Assembly (NCBI GenBank): GCA_017428635.1
Contig: JAFRQK010000007.1
Coordinates: 1-64,000 of the forward strand
Origin: Clostridia bacterium
Lineage (GTDB): Bacteria > Bacillota > Clostridia > Oscillospirales > CAG-272
Direction of reading: 5' to 3'
Length of the DNA: 64,000 nt
Below are positions 32,697 to 42,082 of this stretch, piece after piece. How positions within the stretch are numbered: the stretch's first letter is position 1; each line of letters starts with the position of its first letter. The position numbers and the translations under genes are program-made. The notes below the pieces were generated by a model. The model did no database searches and was not told the origin of the DNA. It saw only the letters and a program-made list of their open reading frames with translations.

Positions 32697-33566
32697 TCAG
32701 TCTCCCTTCGTGAACATCGTGCCGACACCTTCGTCGGTCAGCATTTCGATGAGGATGGCGTGCGGGATGCGTCCGTCGATGACGAACACGCGCTTTACGC
32801 CTGCGCTTATCGCCTCGGTGCAGCTTCTGACTTTCGGGATCATGCCGCCGCTGATGACGCCGCTTTCGATCAGCCCTTCCGTTTCGTCGGTCCTGACGGT
32901 GCGGATGATCGACTCGGGATCGTCGCGATCGCGCAGGATGCCGCCCACGTCGGTGAGCGTGAAGAAGCTCTCCGCTCTGATCGCGCCGGCGATCATAGCC
33001 GCCGCCGTGTCGGCGTTGATGTTGTAAGTGTTCCCCTCCTCGTCGCATCCGACGGTGGAGATGACCGGGATGTACCCGCGGTCGAGCATGTCCCAGACCG
33101 GGGCGGGGTTGACCTTCGTGATCTCGCCGACGTATCCGAGCCGCTCGTCCTTCGGTTTCGCCATGATCATCCTGCCGTCGATGCCGGACAGACCGACTGC
33201 GCGGCCTCCCTTGGTCTCGAGCAGGTTGACGAGGTCCTTGTTCACCTTCCCGGCGAGGACCATCTGAACGATGTCGACGGTCTCACGGTCGGTGACGCGG
33301 AGCCCCTCGACGAACTCGCTCTTCTTGCCCGTCTTGCTCAGCATATCGGTGATCTCGGGGCCGCCGCCGTGGACGAGAACGACCTTGACTCCGATCAGCG
33401 TGAGAAGGACGATATCGCCCATTACGTCCGATTTGAGTCCGTCGCTCGTCATGGCGTTCCCGCCGTATTTGATGACGATGACTTTATTCACGTATTTGCG
33501 GATGTAGGGGAGCGCCTCGACGAGGATCTTGGCCCTGTCGGCGTTCGAAAGAGAGGAAACCGTCAT
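32697..33566 (-). CDS. argB: Acetylglutamate kinase
   Basis: 289 aa. VIKYGGNAM at the N terminus, VLVHGGGPEI with the glutamate-binding Gly-rich turn, and INADTAAAMIAGAI are standard for NAG kinase (amino acid kinase fold). It phosphorylates N-acetylglutamate, often the step feedback-inhibited by arginine. N-terminal length (YIRKYVNK helix present) is compatible with the arginine-sensitive hexameric type; this is an inference. Confidence 0.93.
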   Translation of the reverse strand: MTVSSLSNADRAKILVEALPYIRKYVNKVIVIKYGGNAMTSDGLKSDVMGDIVLLTLIGVKVVLVHGGGPEITDMLSKTGKKSEFVEGLRVTDRETVDIVQMVLAGKVNKDLVNLLETKGGRAVGLSGIDGRMIMAKPKDERLGYVGEITKVNPAPVWDMLDRGYIPVISTVGCDEEGNTYNINADTAAAMIAGAIRAESFFTLTDVGGILRDRDDPESIIRTVRTDETEGLIESGVISGGMIPKVRSCTEAISAGVKRVFVIDGRIPHAILIEMLTDEGVGTMFTKGD

Positions 33567-33611
33567 TTTGTTCTGACCTCCGAAAAAGGGAAATTCGGGG
33601 AGCCGGACGGG

Positions 33612-34823
33612 TTATGTCCGGTAATCCCCGTTGATTTTTACGTAATCGTAAGTGAGGTCGCAGCCCCACGCGGTCGCCGAAAAGTCGCCTTCGCCGAGGT
33701 CGACTTTTATCGTGATCTCGTCCTCGGAGAGAACGGCTTTCGCGATCCCCTCGGAGAACGGGACGCCCGACCCGTCGCGGCAGACCTCAACCTCGCCCGC
33801 GCGGGACGAGAAGGTCACGCCGATTTTCGAGGGGTCGACCGGAGCGCCGCTGTAACCGACGGCGCAGAGGACGCGTCCCCAGTTGGCGTCCGCGCCGAAC
33901 ATCGCCGCTTTCGTCAGCGACGAGCAGACGACGGCTTTCGCCGCGGTCTTCGCGCACGCCTCGCACTTCGCGCCGGTCACGGCGCACTCGAGAAGTTTCG
34001 TCGCGCCCTCGCCGTCAGCCGCGATGGAGCGGCATAGAGCGACGGTTACGGAGTTGAGAGCTTTCATGAATTCGGGGAAATACTCGCTGTCCTCGGTAAC
34101 GAGCGGGCTGCCCGACGCGCCGTTGGCGAGAACGGCGACCATGTCGTTCGTCGAGGTGTCCCCGTCGATGCTTATCATATTGAAGGTATTCTGAACGTCA
34201 GTACACAGCGCGGCTTTGAGCGCCGACGCGGACACGGTACAGTCGGTGGTGATGAAAACGAGCATCGTGGCGAGATTCGGGTGGATCATCCCGGAGCCCT
34301 TCGCGATACCGCCGAGACGGCACGTCGTCCCGCCGATCTCGAATTCGACGGCGAACGATTTTATCTTCACGTCCGTCGTCATGATCGCCTCCGCGGCGAA
34401 GTCGTTGTGATCGCCGAGGCCGGCGACGAGCTCCTTCATTCCGGCGGCGATCGGTTCGACCGAAAGCGGCTCGCCGATGACGCCCGTCGAGGCGACGATC
34501 ACGTCCGTGGGGTCTATCCCGAGGGCGTCCGCCGTCAGCGAACACATCTTCTCGGCGATCTCGACGCCGTCCGCGTTGCACGTATTGGCGTTGCCGCTGT
34601 TGCAGATCACGGCGCGCGCGACGCCGTTTTCAAGATTCTTTTTCGTCACGGACAGCGGAGCGCCCTTGACGAGATTGGAGGTATATACGGCCGCGGACGA
34701 GGCGGGCCTGTCGCTGAGGATAAGGCACAGGTCGCGTTTGACCCTGCTCTTCCTGATCCCGCAGTGGATCCCGTTCGCCGTAAAGCCCTTCGCGGCAGTG
34801 ACGCCGCCGTTTATCATCTTCAT
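33612..34823 (-). CDS. argJ: Bifunctional ornithine acetyltransferase/N-acetylglutamate synthase
   Basis: 403 aa. KGSGMIHPNLATMLVF holds the autoprocessing site: cleavage before the Thr of ATML yields alpha and beta subunits with the Thr as nucleophile. GNANTCN and DGDTSTNDM are also typical. It recycles the acetyl group from N-acetylornithine to glutamate, so no argE is needed. Monofunctional versus bifunctional cannot be read from sequence, but no argA lies in the cluster. Start at 34823 with AAAGGA nine bases upstream. Confidence 0.92.
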   Translation of the reverse strand: MKMINGGVTAAKGFTANGIHCGIRKSRVKRDLCLILSDRPASSAAVYTSNLVKGAPLSVTKKNLENGVARAVICNSGNANTCNADGVEIAEKMCSLTADALGIDPTDVIVASTGVIGEPLSVEPIAAGMKELVAGLGDHNDFAAEAIMTTDVKIKSFAVEFEIGGTTCRLGGIAKGSGMIHPNLATMLVFITTDCTVSASALKAALCTDVQNTFNMISIDGDTSTNDMVAVLANGASGSPLVTEDSEYFPEFMKALNSVTVALCRSIAADGEGATKLLECAVTGAKCEACAKTAAKAVVCSSLTKAAMFGADANWGRVLCAVGYSGAPVDPSKIGVTFSSRAGEVEVCRDGSGVPFSEGIAKAVLSEDEITIKVDLGEGDFSATAWGCDLTYDYVKINGDYRT

Positions 34824-34837
34824 TTTTTCCGGTCCTT

Positions 34838-35776
34838 TCAGAAAAGCACAAGAGATTCGGTCGTCTCGCGCCCGAGCGCGATATTCATACACTGGATCGC
34901 CGCGCCCGACGCGCCTTTGCCGAGGTTGTCGAAAAGCGCCGCGAGAACGGTCCGCTCGCCGTTTCCGAAAACGGTCACCGCCATCGAGTCCGTTCCCGAG
35001 AGGGCGTCGGCCGGGACGAATCCGTTCGGGAAGAGGGGAGAGTCGGACGGAACGTATTTGATCACCGGCCCCGCGTATTTCCCGCGGTAGCAGTCGACTA
35101 TATCGGACGCGCGGAAACCGGGGGACAGATCGTCCGACGACAGAGGGACGGTCACGAGCATCCCGGAGTAAAAACTCGATACGATCGGCGTGAAAACGGG
35201 CTCTGAGTAAACTCCGCCGTATTTCTTCATTTCGGGCAGGTGTTTGTGCGTCTGCCCGACGCCGTACATTCTCGGCGCGAGAAGGGAGCCGACGTTTTCT
35301 TCGTAATCGGCTATCATCTTCTTGCCGCCGCCGCTGTAACCGGTGACCGACGTCGCCGACAGGCGGGCGGTCTTCGGGAGGATCCCCGCCGCGGTGAGCG
35401 GCGCGACGAGAGCGACGAAGCCGCTCGCGTGACAGCCGGGATTAGCAATTCTCTTTGAGTTCTTAATGAGTTCTTCCTGCTCAGCCGACAGTTCCGGGAA
35501 TCCGTAGACCCATCCGTCCGCGGTCCGGTGCGCCGTCGAGGTGTCGACGACGACGGTATCGGGGTTTTCGATCAGAGATACCGATTCGCGCGCCGCGTCG
35601 TCGGGCAGGCAGAGGAAGACGACGTCGGAGCCGTTCGCCGCTTCGGCGCGCGCCGCGGGGTCGCGGCGGACTTCGTCGGGGAGCGTGACGGTCTTTATAC
35701 CGTCCATTCCGGCGAGCCGCTCTTTTATGCGCAGACCGGTCGTTCCCGATCCTCCGTCCACAAATACTTTCGTCAT
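34838..35776 (-). CDS. argC: N-acetyl-gamma-glutamyl-phosphate reductase, type 2
   Basis: 312 aa. FVDGGSGTTGLRI is the NADP-binding motif and NPGCHASG contains the catalytic Cys. The short length and the GSGTTGLR form match the type 2 ArgC group rather than the roughly 345-residue type 1. It reduces N-acetylglutamyl phosphate to the semialdehyde. The start overlaps the argH stop by ATGA. Confidence 0.9.
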   Translation of the reverse strand: MTKVFVDGGSGTTGLRIKERLAGMDGIKTVTLPDEVRRDPAARAEAANGSDVVFLCLPDDAARESVSLIENPDTVVVDTSTAHRTADGWVYGFPELSAEQEELIKNSKRIANPGCHASGFVALVAPLTAAGILPKTARLSATSVTGYSGGGKKMIADYEENVGSLLAPRMYGVGQTHKHLPEMKKYGGVYSEPVFTPIVSSFYSGMLVTVPLSSDDLSPGFRASDIVDCYRGKYAGPVIKYVPSDSPLFPNGFVPADALSGTDSMAVTVFGNGERTVLAALFDNLGKGASGAAIQCMNIALGRETTESLVLF

Positions 35777-37167
35777 ATCGTCGATCCTTTGCGCGACGCG
35801 AGAAACGCGCCGATGTATTCCGCCTGAGCATCGACCGACGCGGGAGCGGTGCCGCCGTACGACGTCCTCTTTTTCATCGCCTCGGCGGGGTCGATCACCG
35901 TGTAGAGCGACTCGTCGAAGACCGGGCAGAATTCGCGGTATTTTTCAAGCGGTATTTCGTCGAGCGTGATATTTTCCCCGATGCAGTACGACACGATCTC
36001 GCCAGTGATCTTGTAAGCCGTGCGGAACGGCACGCCGTTCTTCGCGAGCAGGTCGGCGAGGTCGGTGGCGGTGATGAAGCCGCCCTTCGCGGCGTCGAGC
36101 ATCCGGTCGGCGCGCACCTTCATCGTCTTTATCATCGGGGTGAAGACCGAGAGGCAGACCTTCGCGGTGTCGAACGCGTCGAACGTCGCCTCCTTGTCCT
36201 CCTGCATATCCTTGTTATAAGCGAGAGGGAGCGATTTCATCGTCACGAGAAGAGAGAGCAGGTCGCCGTAAACGCGGCCCGTCTTGCCCCTGACGAGCTC
36301 CGCCATGTCGGGGTTCTTTTTCTGAGGCATGATGCTGCTTCCGGTCGAGAACGCGTCGTCGAGTTCGATATAGCGGAACTCGAACGACGACCACAGCACG
36401 ATCTCCTCGGAGAAACGGGAGAGATGCATCATCAAAATCGAAAGCGCGCTCATCAGCTCCAGGCAGAAGTCGCGGTCGGAGACGGAGTCGATGCTGTTTT
36501 CGGTCGGGCCCGTGAATCCGAGCGCGGTCGCCGTCATGAAACGGTCTGTGTCGAACGTCGTTCCCGCCAGCGCGCACGCGCCGAGAGGAGAGAAATTCAT
36601 CCTCTTCACGGCGTCTGCGATCCTGTCCGCGTCGCGCGCGAACATCATCGCGTACGCCATCAGGTGGTGGCCGAAGCTGATCGGCTGCGCCCTTTGCAGA
36701 TGGGTGTAACCCGGCATGACCGTCTCTTTGTTTTCGGCGGCGCGGTCGCGGATCGTTCCGATGAGGTCGAAAACGAGGTCGAGCACCGCCGCCGCTTCCT
36801 TTTTCAGATAAAGGCGTGTGTCGAGGGCGACCTGATCGTTGCGGCTCCTCGCGGTGTGGAGTTTCCGCCCGGCGTCGCCGATCCTCTCGGTGAGGACGGA
36901 CTCGACGAACGTGTGAACGTCCTCCGCCTTAGGGTCGACGGAGAGAGCGCCGTTTTTGATATCGTCGAGGATCGAGCCGAGCGCCGAGACGATCGCCTCC
37001 GCGTCGTGTGCGGGGATGATCCCCTTCGCGCCGAGCATCGTCGCGTGGGCTGCGGAGCCCTTAATATCCTCTTCGATCATCCGCGAGTCGACGCGGATCG
37101 ACGAGTTGAAGTCGTCAGCCGTCGGATCGACCGATCCCGACGACCTTCCCGCCCATAACTTTTCCAT
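35773..37167 (-). CDS. argH: Argininosuccinate lyase
   Basis: 464 aa. The fumarase/aspartase superfamily signature GSSIMPQKKNPD is intact, with the mobile-loop Ser, and TARSRNDQVA and GYTHLQRAQP are typical of ArgH. It cleaves argininosuccinate to arginine and fumarate. It follows argG after 28 bases and overlaps argC. Confidence 0.94.
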   Translation of the reverse strand: MEKLWAGRSSGSVDPTADDFNSSIRVDSRMIEEDIKGSAAHATMLGAKGIIPAHDAEAIVSALGSILDDIKNGALSVDPKAEDVHTFVESVLTERIGDAGRKLHTARSRNDQVALDTRLYLKKEAAAVLDLVFDLIGTIRDRAAENKETVMPGYTHLQRAQPISFGHHLMAYAMMFARDADRIADAVKRMNFSPLGACALAGTTFDTDRFMTATALGFTGPTENSIDSVSDRDFCLELMSALSILMMHLSRFSEEIVLWSSFEFRYIELDDAFSTGSSIMPQKKNPDMAELVRGKTGRVYGDLLSLLVTMKSLPLAYNKDMQEDKEATFDAFDTAKVCLSVFTPMIKTMKVRADRMLDAAKGGFITATDLADLLAKNGVPFRTAYKITGEIVSYCIGENITLDEIPLEKYREFCPVFDESLYTVIDPAEAMKKRTSYGGTAPASVDAQAEYIGAFLASRKGSTI

Positions 37168-37195
37168 CTTAAATCTCCGTTTGCCGAATTACGGC

Positions 37196-38422
37196 TTATT
37201 TTTTGAGTTTTTCGTTCAGGCGCGCCCTGACCGTGATCGGCAGGCCGTAGAGGTTGATGAAGCCCGCGGAATCCGCCTGATTGTAGACCTGATCCTCGCC
37301 GAACGTTGCGAGCTCTTCTGAATAAAGCGAATAGTCGCTCACGACGCCCGCCTTGATGATATTGCCCTTGTAGAGTTTGAGGCGGACTTTACCGGTGACC
37401 GTTTCCTGCGTCTTGTCGACGAACGCGGAGAGCGCCTCGCGCAGCGGGGTGAACCATTGGCCGTTGTAAACGAGTTCCGCGAACGTGATCGCAAGTTCGC
37501 TCTTCTTGTGAGCGGTCATCTTGTCGAGAGTGACCGTCTCGAGGTAGTTGTGCGCCGCGTAGAGGATCGCGCCGCCGGGGGTCTCGTACACGCCGCGGCA
37601 CTTCATGCCGACGAGGCGGTTCTCGACGATGTCGAGCAGACCGATTCCGTTCTTGCCGCCGATCCTGTTGAGGGCGAGAATGATCTCTTTGGCGGATTTC
37701 TTCTCGCCGTTCAGCGCTACGGGCACGCCCTTTACGAATTCGAGTTCGATATATTCGGGCTCGTCCGGCGCCTTGAGCGGAGAGACGCTCATCTCGAGAA
37801 AACCCTCTTTTTCGTAAAGCGGCTCGTTCGCGGCGTCCTCAAGGTCGAGGCCCTCGTGGGACAGATGCCAGAGGTTCTTATCCTTTGAATAGTTCGTTTC
37901 GCGCGTGATCTTGAGAGGGATACCTTTCGCCTCGGCGTACTCGATCTCCTCCTCGCGGGACTTGATGTTCCACTCGCGCCACGGGGCGATGACGGGCATG
38001 TCCGGCGCGAACGCCTTGATCGCGAGTTCGAAACGGACCTGGTCGTTGCCTTTTCCCGTGCAGCCGTGCGCGATCGCGTCGGCTCCCTCGGCGAGGGCGA
38101 TCTCGACCATACGCTTAGCTATGACGGGGCGCGCGAACGACGTGCCGAGCATGTACTCCTCGTACAGAGCGCCCGCCTTGACGGTGGGGATGATGTAGTC
38201 GTCGACGAATTCGTCGGTGAGGTCCTCGATATAGAGTTTCGACGCGCCCGTTTTCAGCGCTTTTTCCTCGAGCCCTTCAAGCTCGCCTTCCTGACCGACG
38301 TTGCCGGAGACCGCGATTACCTCGCAGTTGTTGTAATTCTCTTTGAGCCAGGGAATGATAATGGAGGTGTCGAGTCCTCCGGAGTAGGCGAGTACGACCT
38401 TTTTGATCTTCGATTTGTCCAT
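37196..38422 (-). CDS. argG: Argininosuccinate synthase
   Basis: 408 aa. [16 protein letters not shown] is the N-type ATP pyrophosphatase loop; [13 protein letters not shown] and [22 protein letters not shown] are standard ArgG segments. It condenses citrulline and aspartate. First gene of the arginine cluster. The start at 38422 has AAAGGAA eight bases upstream. Upstream lie a strong promoter and ARG boxes. Confidence 0.95.
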   Translation of the reverse strand: MDKSKIKKVVLAYSGGLDTSIIIPWLKENYNNCEVIAVSGNVGQEGELEGLEEKALKTGASKLYIEDLTDEFVDDYIIPTVKAGALYEEYMLGTSFARPVIAKRMVEIALAEGADAIAHGCTGKGNDQVRFELAIKAFAPDMPVIAPWREWNIKSREEEIEYAEAKGIPLKITRETNYSKDKNLWHLSHEGLDLEDAANEPLYEKEGFLEMSVSPLKAPDEPEYIELEFVKGVPVALNGEKKSAKEIILALNRIGGKNGIGLLDIVENRLVGMKCRGVYETPGGAILYAAHNYLETVTLDKMTAHKKSELAITFAELVYNGQWFTPLREALSAFVDKTQETVTGKVRLKLYKGNIIKAGVVSDYSLYSEELATFGEDQVYNQADSAGFINLYGLPITVRARLNEKLKK

Positions 38423-38450
38423 TTTTGCGGTTCCTTTCGGGTTGAATGAA

Positions 38451-38513
38451 ATAAAATACATTCAAAATGAATTTTTATGCAACAATTATACCACCGGAAC
38501 GGCATTTTTGCAA
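38451..38513 (-). promoter_or_regulatory. Arginine operon promoter with ARG boxes
   Basis: On the minus strand TTGCAA (38508-38513) and TATAAT (38485-38490) are 17 bases apart. Immediately downstream, TGCATAAAAATTCA (38468-38481) matches the ArgR/AhrC consensus TGNATWWWWATNCA at every position. A second, half-conserved box, TGAATGTATTTTAT (38451-38464), follows after three bases, the normal spacing for ArgR hexamer binding. Repression by arginine-bound ArgR is the obvious reading; the argR gene is not in this window. Confidence 0.82.
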
Positions 38514-38673
38514 GCGTATCCGGGAAAAAGATCAAATTCGTGAAAAACGACTGAACTGCTTTGAAAACAAGGCGCATATTGGATGTTTTTCATAAAGGAA
38601 AGCATCGTTCGGCGCGGTGGGGTGAAAAAACTGCTCGCGAATTATTATTCACAAGTCCCGTTTTCGGTCAGGT

Positions 38674-38703
38674 TTGACAAACGCGCGCGCGCGGTATTAT
38701 AAT
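38674..38703 (+). promoter_or_regulatory. Promoter of copA
   Basis: TTGACA at 38674-38679 and TATAAT at 38698-38703 with 18-base spacing. The spacer includes an alternating GC tract, CGCGCGCGCGCG. No clear CsoR or CopY operator was recognised. The rest of the 316-base argG-copA gap (38514-38670) shows nothing else convincing. Confidence 0.65.
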
Positions 38704-38738
38704 AGGATCGATAATCACACGGCGAAGGAGGCGGCGAT

Positions 38739-41054
38739 ATGACGAAAAAGAAGTTTACCGTAACGGGTATGAGTTGTTCCGCCTGTTCCGCCGCGGTGAC
38801 GAGGGCGGTCGAGGGAGAGGCAGGCGTCGGTTCGGTCGCCGTTTCTCTTCTGACGAACTCGATGGTCGTCGAATACGACGAGGCCGTCGTCTCCGATCTT
38901 GCGATCTGCGACTCGGTGAAGCGCGCGGGCTATTCCGCCGTCCCGGGCGTCGAGCGGCAGCGCGGCGCGTCTGCGGAGGACGCCGAATATGAGAAAAGGA
39001 AGAAAAGACTGATAATATCGGCGGCGCTCTGCGTCGTTTTGATGTATATAACGATGGGCCACATGGTCGGGCTGCCGCTGCCGCCCTTCGCCGACCCGCA
39101 CGGGGCGGGGTGGGCGCCCGCCGTTTACGCGGCGGTCCAGTTCGCGCTCGCGACGCCGATACTCGTCATAAACCGTCACTTTTTCACCGACGGCGCAAAG
39201 GCGGCGTTCCGCGGCGCGCCGAACATGAACACGCTGATCGCGGTCGGCGCGGGAGCGTCGTATATCTACGCCGTCTATATGACCGTCCGCATTTTCATCG
39301 CCGTCTTTTCGGGCGGTGAAGCGCACGCGATGACGGAGGAGCTTTACTACGAATCCGCCGCGATGATCCCCGTTTTGATCTCCCTCGGCAAGACGCTCGA
39401 GGGGCGTGAGAACAGGAAGACGACGAGGGCGATAACGGCTCTGCTCGATCTGACTCCCGACACGGCGGAAATAGAACGCGAAGGAGAGACGGTCACCGTT
39501 TCCGCCGACCTGATCGAAAAGGGCGACGTCGTGATCCTCCGCGCGGGAGGCCGCATCCCCTGCGACGGAGTCGTGATCTCGGGGAACGGGACCGCGGACG
39601 AGAGCATAATCACCGGCGAGAGCGTTCCCGTCGACAAGGCGGAGGGGGACGCGGCGGTCGCAGGATCGCTGTTCACGTCCGGATTCTGTAAAATGGAAGC
39701 GACGAGGACGGGAGAGGAGACGACGGTAGCGAAGATCGCGTCCCTGGTCGAGGAAGCGTCGTCGTCGAAGGCGCCGGTCCAGAAACTCGCCGATAAGATA
39801 AGCGGGATATTCGTGCCTGTCGTGATAGCGATAGCCGTTATCGCGTTCGCGGCGTGGATGATCGCGGGTGCCGGTTTCCACCGCTCGCTCGGTTACGGGA
39901 TATGCGTTCTGGTCATCTCGTGTCCGTGCGCGCTCGGCCTCGCCACGCCGACCGCCGTGATGTGCGGCGTCGGCAGGGGCGCGAAGCTCGGGATACTGAT
40001 CAAGTCCGCAGACGCGCTCGAGACGCTCGGAAAAGCGGAAGTCATCCTGACCGACAAGACGGGCACGCTGACGGAGGGCGAGATGGAAGTCTCCGACGCC
40101 GTCCCGTTCGGTGGCAGCGATATAAACGAAGTCGTCAGACTCGCCGCGTCGCTGGAGGAGAAGAGCGAGCATCCGATCGCGAAAGCAGCAGTCAGATATG
40201 CAGCCGGTGCGGGGATCGCGCCCGTCCGGACGGACGATTACGCCGCCCTCGCGGGCGGAGGAGTCGAGGCGAAGATCGAAGGGCGAACGTTCCGCATAGG
40301 CAACGCCGCGTTCGTTTCCGAACGGATCGGAGAGATCGGAGAAGACGCCCGCGCGGCGATCGATAAACTCGCCGCGGAGGGAAAGACGCCCGTCGTTCTG
40401 GCGGGAGAGGGCGGAGTCCTCGGAGTTCTCGCCGTTCGCGACAGGATCAAAGAGAGTTCCCCGCGCGCCGTTTCCCTTTTCAAAAAGCTCGGGTGTTCCG
40501 TCGTTATGCTGACGGGAGACAATAAGATCACCGCAGAAGCGGTCGGAAAAGAGACGGGGATAGAGAAGGGCGACGTGATCTCTTCGGTCAAACCGGAGGA
40601 GAAGGACCGCGTCGTCGCGTCGGTCGCGGACGGATCGTTCGCGGGCGACGGGGTGCGGCGCACGACCGTCATGATCGGCGACGGGGTAAACGACTCGCCG
40701 TCCCTCGCGAGGGCGGACGTCGGTATCGCGGTCGGCGCGGGCGCCGACGTTGCGATAGAGTCCGCGGACGTCGTGCTGACGCGCGACGATCTCGGCGACG
40801 GAGCCCGGGCGCTGATGCTCTCCCGCGCCGTTATGAGATGCATAAAACAGAATCTCGGGTGGGCGTTCTTCTACAACGTCCTGTTGATACCGGTGGCGGC
40901 GGGCGCGCTGTCCGCGCTCGGCGTGACGCTCACGCCGATGATATCGGCGGCGGCGATGTCGCTGTCGAGTCTGTGCGTCGTTACGAACGCTTTGCGGCTG
41001 ACCCGGTGGGATCCCGTAAAAGCAGAGGAAAAAATACAAAAAACGGAGGGATGA
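38739..41054 (+). CDS. copA: Copper-exporting P1B-type ATPase
   Basis: 771 aa. One N-terminal heavy-metal domain (GMSCSAC, Cys13 and Cys16), eight expected helices, actuator TGES (292-295), metal site CPC (395-397), phosphorylated Asp439 in DKTGT, and GDGVNDSPSLA in the hinge. CPC with the C-terminal YN and MSxxS-type residues (FFYNVLL, AAAMSLSS) fits Cu(I) export to the cell surface. Start at 38739 after AAGGAGG. The CopZ-like chaperone follows one base later, so they are an operon. Confidence 0.92.
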   Translation: MTKKKFTVTGMSCSACSAAVTRAVEGEAGVGSVAVSLLTNSMVVEYDEAVVSDLAICDSVKRAGYSAVPGVERQRGASAEDAEYEKRKKRLIISAALCVVLMYITMGHMVGLPLPPFADPHGAGWAPAVYAAVQFALATPILVINRHFFTDGAKAAFRGAPNMNTLIAVGAGASYIYAVYMTVRIFIAVFSGGEAHAMTEELYYESAAMIPVLISLGKTLEGRENRKTTRAITALLDLTPDTAEIEREGETVTVSADLIEKGDVVILRAGGRIPCDGVVISGNGTADESIITGESVPVDKAEGDAAVAGSLFTSGFCKMEATRTGEETTVAKIASLVEEASSSKAPVQKLADKISGIFVPVVIAIAVIAFAAWMIAGAGFHRSLGYGICVLVISCPCALGLATPTAVMCGVGRGAKLGILIKSADALETLGKAEVILTDKTGTLTEGEMEVSDAVPFGGSDINEVVRLAASLEEKSEHPIAKAAVRYAAGAGIAPVRTDDYAALAGGGVEAKIEGRTFRIGNAAFVSERIGEIGEDARAAIDKLAAEGKTPVVLAGEGGVLGVLAVRDRIKESSPRAVSLFKKLGCSVVMLTGDNKITAEAVGKETGIEKGDVISSVKPEEKDRVVASVADGSFAGDGVRRTTVMIGDGVNDSPSLARADVGIAVGAGADVAIESADVVLTRDDLGDGARALMLSRAVMRCIKQNLGWAFFYNVLLIPVAAGALSALGVTLTPMISAAAMSLSSLCVVTNALRLTRWDPVKAEEKIQKTEG

Positions 41055-41055
41055 T

Positions 41056-41268
41056 ATGTTTAACAAAAAGAATGAGATCGAAGTCCGGATCGACGGGATG
41101 CGCTGCGAACACTGCGTCGGAAGAGTGACGGGCGCGCTTGAGGCGCTCGGATGCCGCGCTCACGTTTCGCTCGCGGAGGGAAAGGCGAAGATAAAATATC
41201 CGGGATCGGTGTCGGTCGAGGCGATCCTCGACGCGATCCGGGCCGTCGGTTTTGAACCCTCGGTCTGA
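41056..41268 (+). CDS. CopZ-like copper chaperone (HMA domain)
   Basis: 70 aa, a single heavy-metal-associated domain with GMRCEHC (CxxC) near residues 14-20 and a complete beta-alpha-beta-beta-alpha-beta length. It would carry Cu(I) to CopA. The start is one base beyond the copA stop (TGATATG), indicating translational coupling. Confidence 0.88.
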   Translation: MFNKKNEIEVRIDGMRCEHCVGRVTGALEALGCRAHVSLAEGKAKIKYPGSVSVEAILDAIRAVGFEPSV

Positions 41269-41270
41269 TA

Positions 41271-41299
41271 TTGAAAACGGAAAAAGAATGTGATAGAAT
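41271..41299 (+). promoter_or_regulatory. Promoter of the aquaporin gene
   Basis: TTGAAA at 41271-41276 and TAGAAT at 41294-41299, 17 bases apart. Confidence 0.5.
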
Positions 41300-41359
41300 A
41301 GGAAACGGAAGAACTCACGTCAAAGCGCGGCTGACGCCGCGGGAAAGGAAGATAATTTT

Positions 41360-42028
41360 ATGAGCACGTTCAGAAAGTATTTTGCGGAGTTTATCGGAAC
41401 GTTCGTCCTCGTCTTCTTCGCGTGCGGGACCGCTACGGTCCTCGGCTGCGACAAGGGTAAGTTCGACGTCGCGTATCTCCTCACCGCGCTTGCGTTCGGT
41501 CTCGTGATCGTCGCAATGGCGTATTCGATCGGAAACGTGTCGGGCTGTCACATCAACCCCGCGGTCTCGATCGCGATGTTCGCCACCGGAAAACTCTCTC
41601 TTATCGACTTCATCGGCTACGTAGCCGCGCAGTTCGTCGGCGCGATCGCCGGCGCCGCCGCGCTGATCCCGTTCGTCGGTAAGGACGCGTCGTTCGGAGC
41701 GAACTCCCTTTACGATAACAATATCATCCTGTCCCTCGTGATCGAGGCGATCCTGACCTGCGTATTCGTTCTCGCTATCCTCGGAGTGACCTCGAAGGTC
41801 GAGAACGGATCGGTCGCGGGCGTCGTCATCGGTCTGACGCTCACGCTCGTTCACATCTTCGGCATCCGTTTCACCGGAACGTCGGTCAACCCCGCGAGAA
41901 GCTTCGGTCCCGCGCTCTTCGCCGGCGGAGAAGCGTTCTCGAACGTGTGGGTGTTCATCGTCGCGCCGCTCTTCGGCGGCGTTCTCGCCGCGCTGATCTG
42001 GAAGATCATCGCGCCCGACAGGAAATAA
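41360..42028 (+). CDS. Aquaporin (AqpZ-type)
   Basis: 222 aa, six membrane helices. NPA boxes at 66-68 (CHINPAVS) and 177-179 (SVNPARS). The selectivity filter can be read as Phe46, His165, Thr174 and Arg180, the combination of water-selective AqpZ rather than glycerol facilitators. It probably moves water, and possibly small uncharged solutes, across the inner membrane. Ribosome site AAAGGAAG upstream; terminator downstream. Confidence 0.9.
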   Translation: MSTFRKYFAEFIGTFVLVFFACGTATVLGCDKGKFDVAYLLTALAFGLVIVAMAYSIGNVSGCHINPAVSIAMFATGKLSLIDFIGYVAAQFVGAIAGAAALIPFVGKDASFGANSLYDNNIILSLVIEAILTCVFVLAILGVTSKVENGSVAGVVIGLTLTLVHIFGIRFTGTSVNPARSFGPALFAGGEAFSNVWVFIVAPLFGGVLAALIWKIIAPDRK

Positions 42029-42046
42029 GAAACGAAGAACAGATTT

Positions 42047-42082
42047 ATCCCGCTCCGGCTGTCGCCGGAGCGGGATCTTTTT
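42047..42082. terminator. Bidirectional intrinsic terminator
   Basis: ATCCCGCTCCGG/CCGGAGCGGGAT hairpin flanked by A and T runs, between the converging aquaporin and homoserine dehydrogenase genes. Confidence 0.85.

Noticed and set aside
38715..41066. A 783-codon minus-strand frame opposite copA
   Set aside because: Antisense of a well-supported copper ATPase; no motif and no plausible start.
41360..42028. Glycerol facilitator (GlpF)
   Set aside because: The filter residues read Phe, His, Thr, Arg as in AqpZ, and no glycerol genes adjoin.
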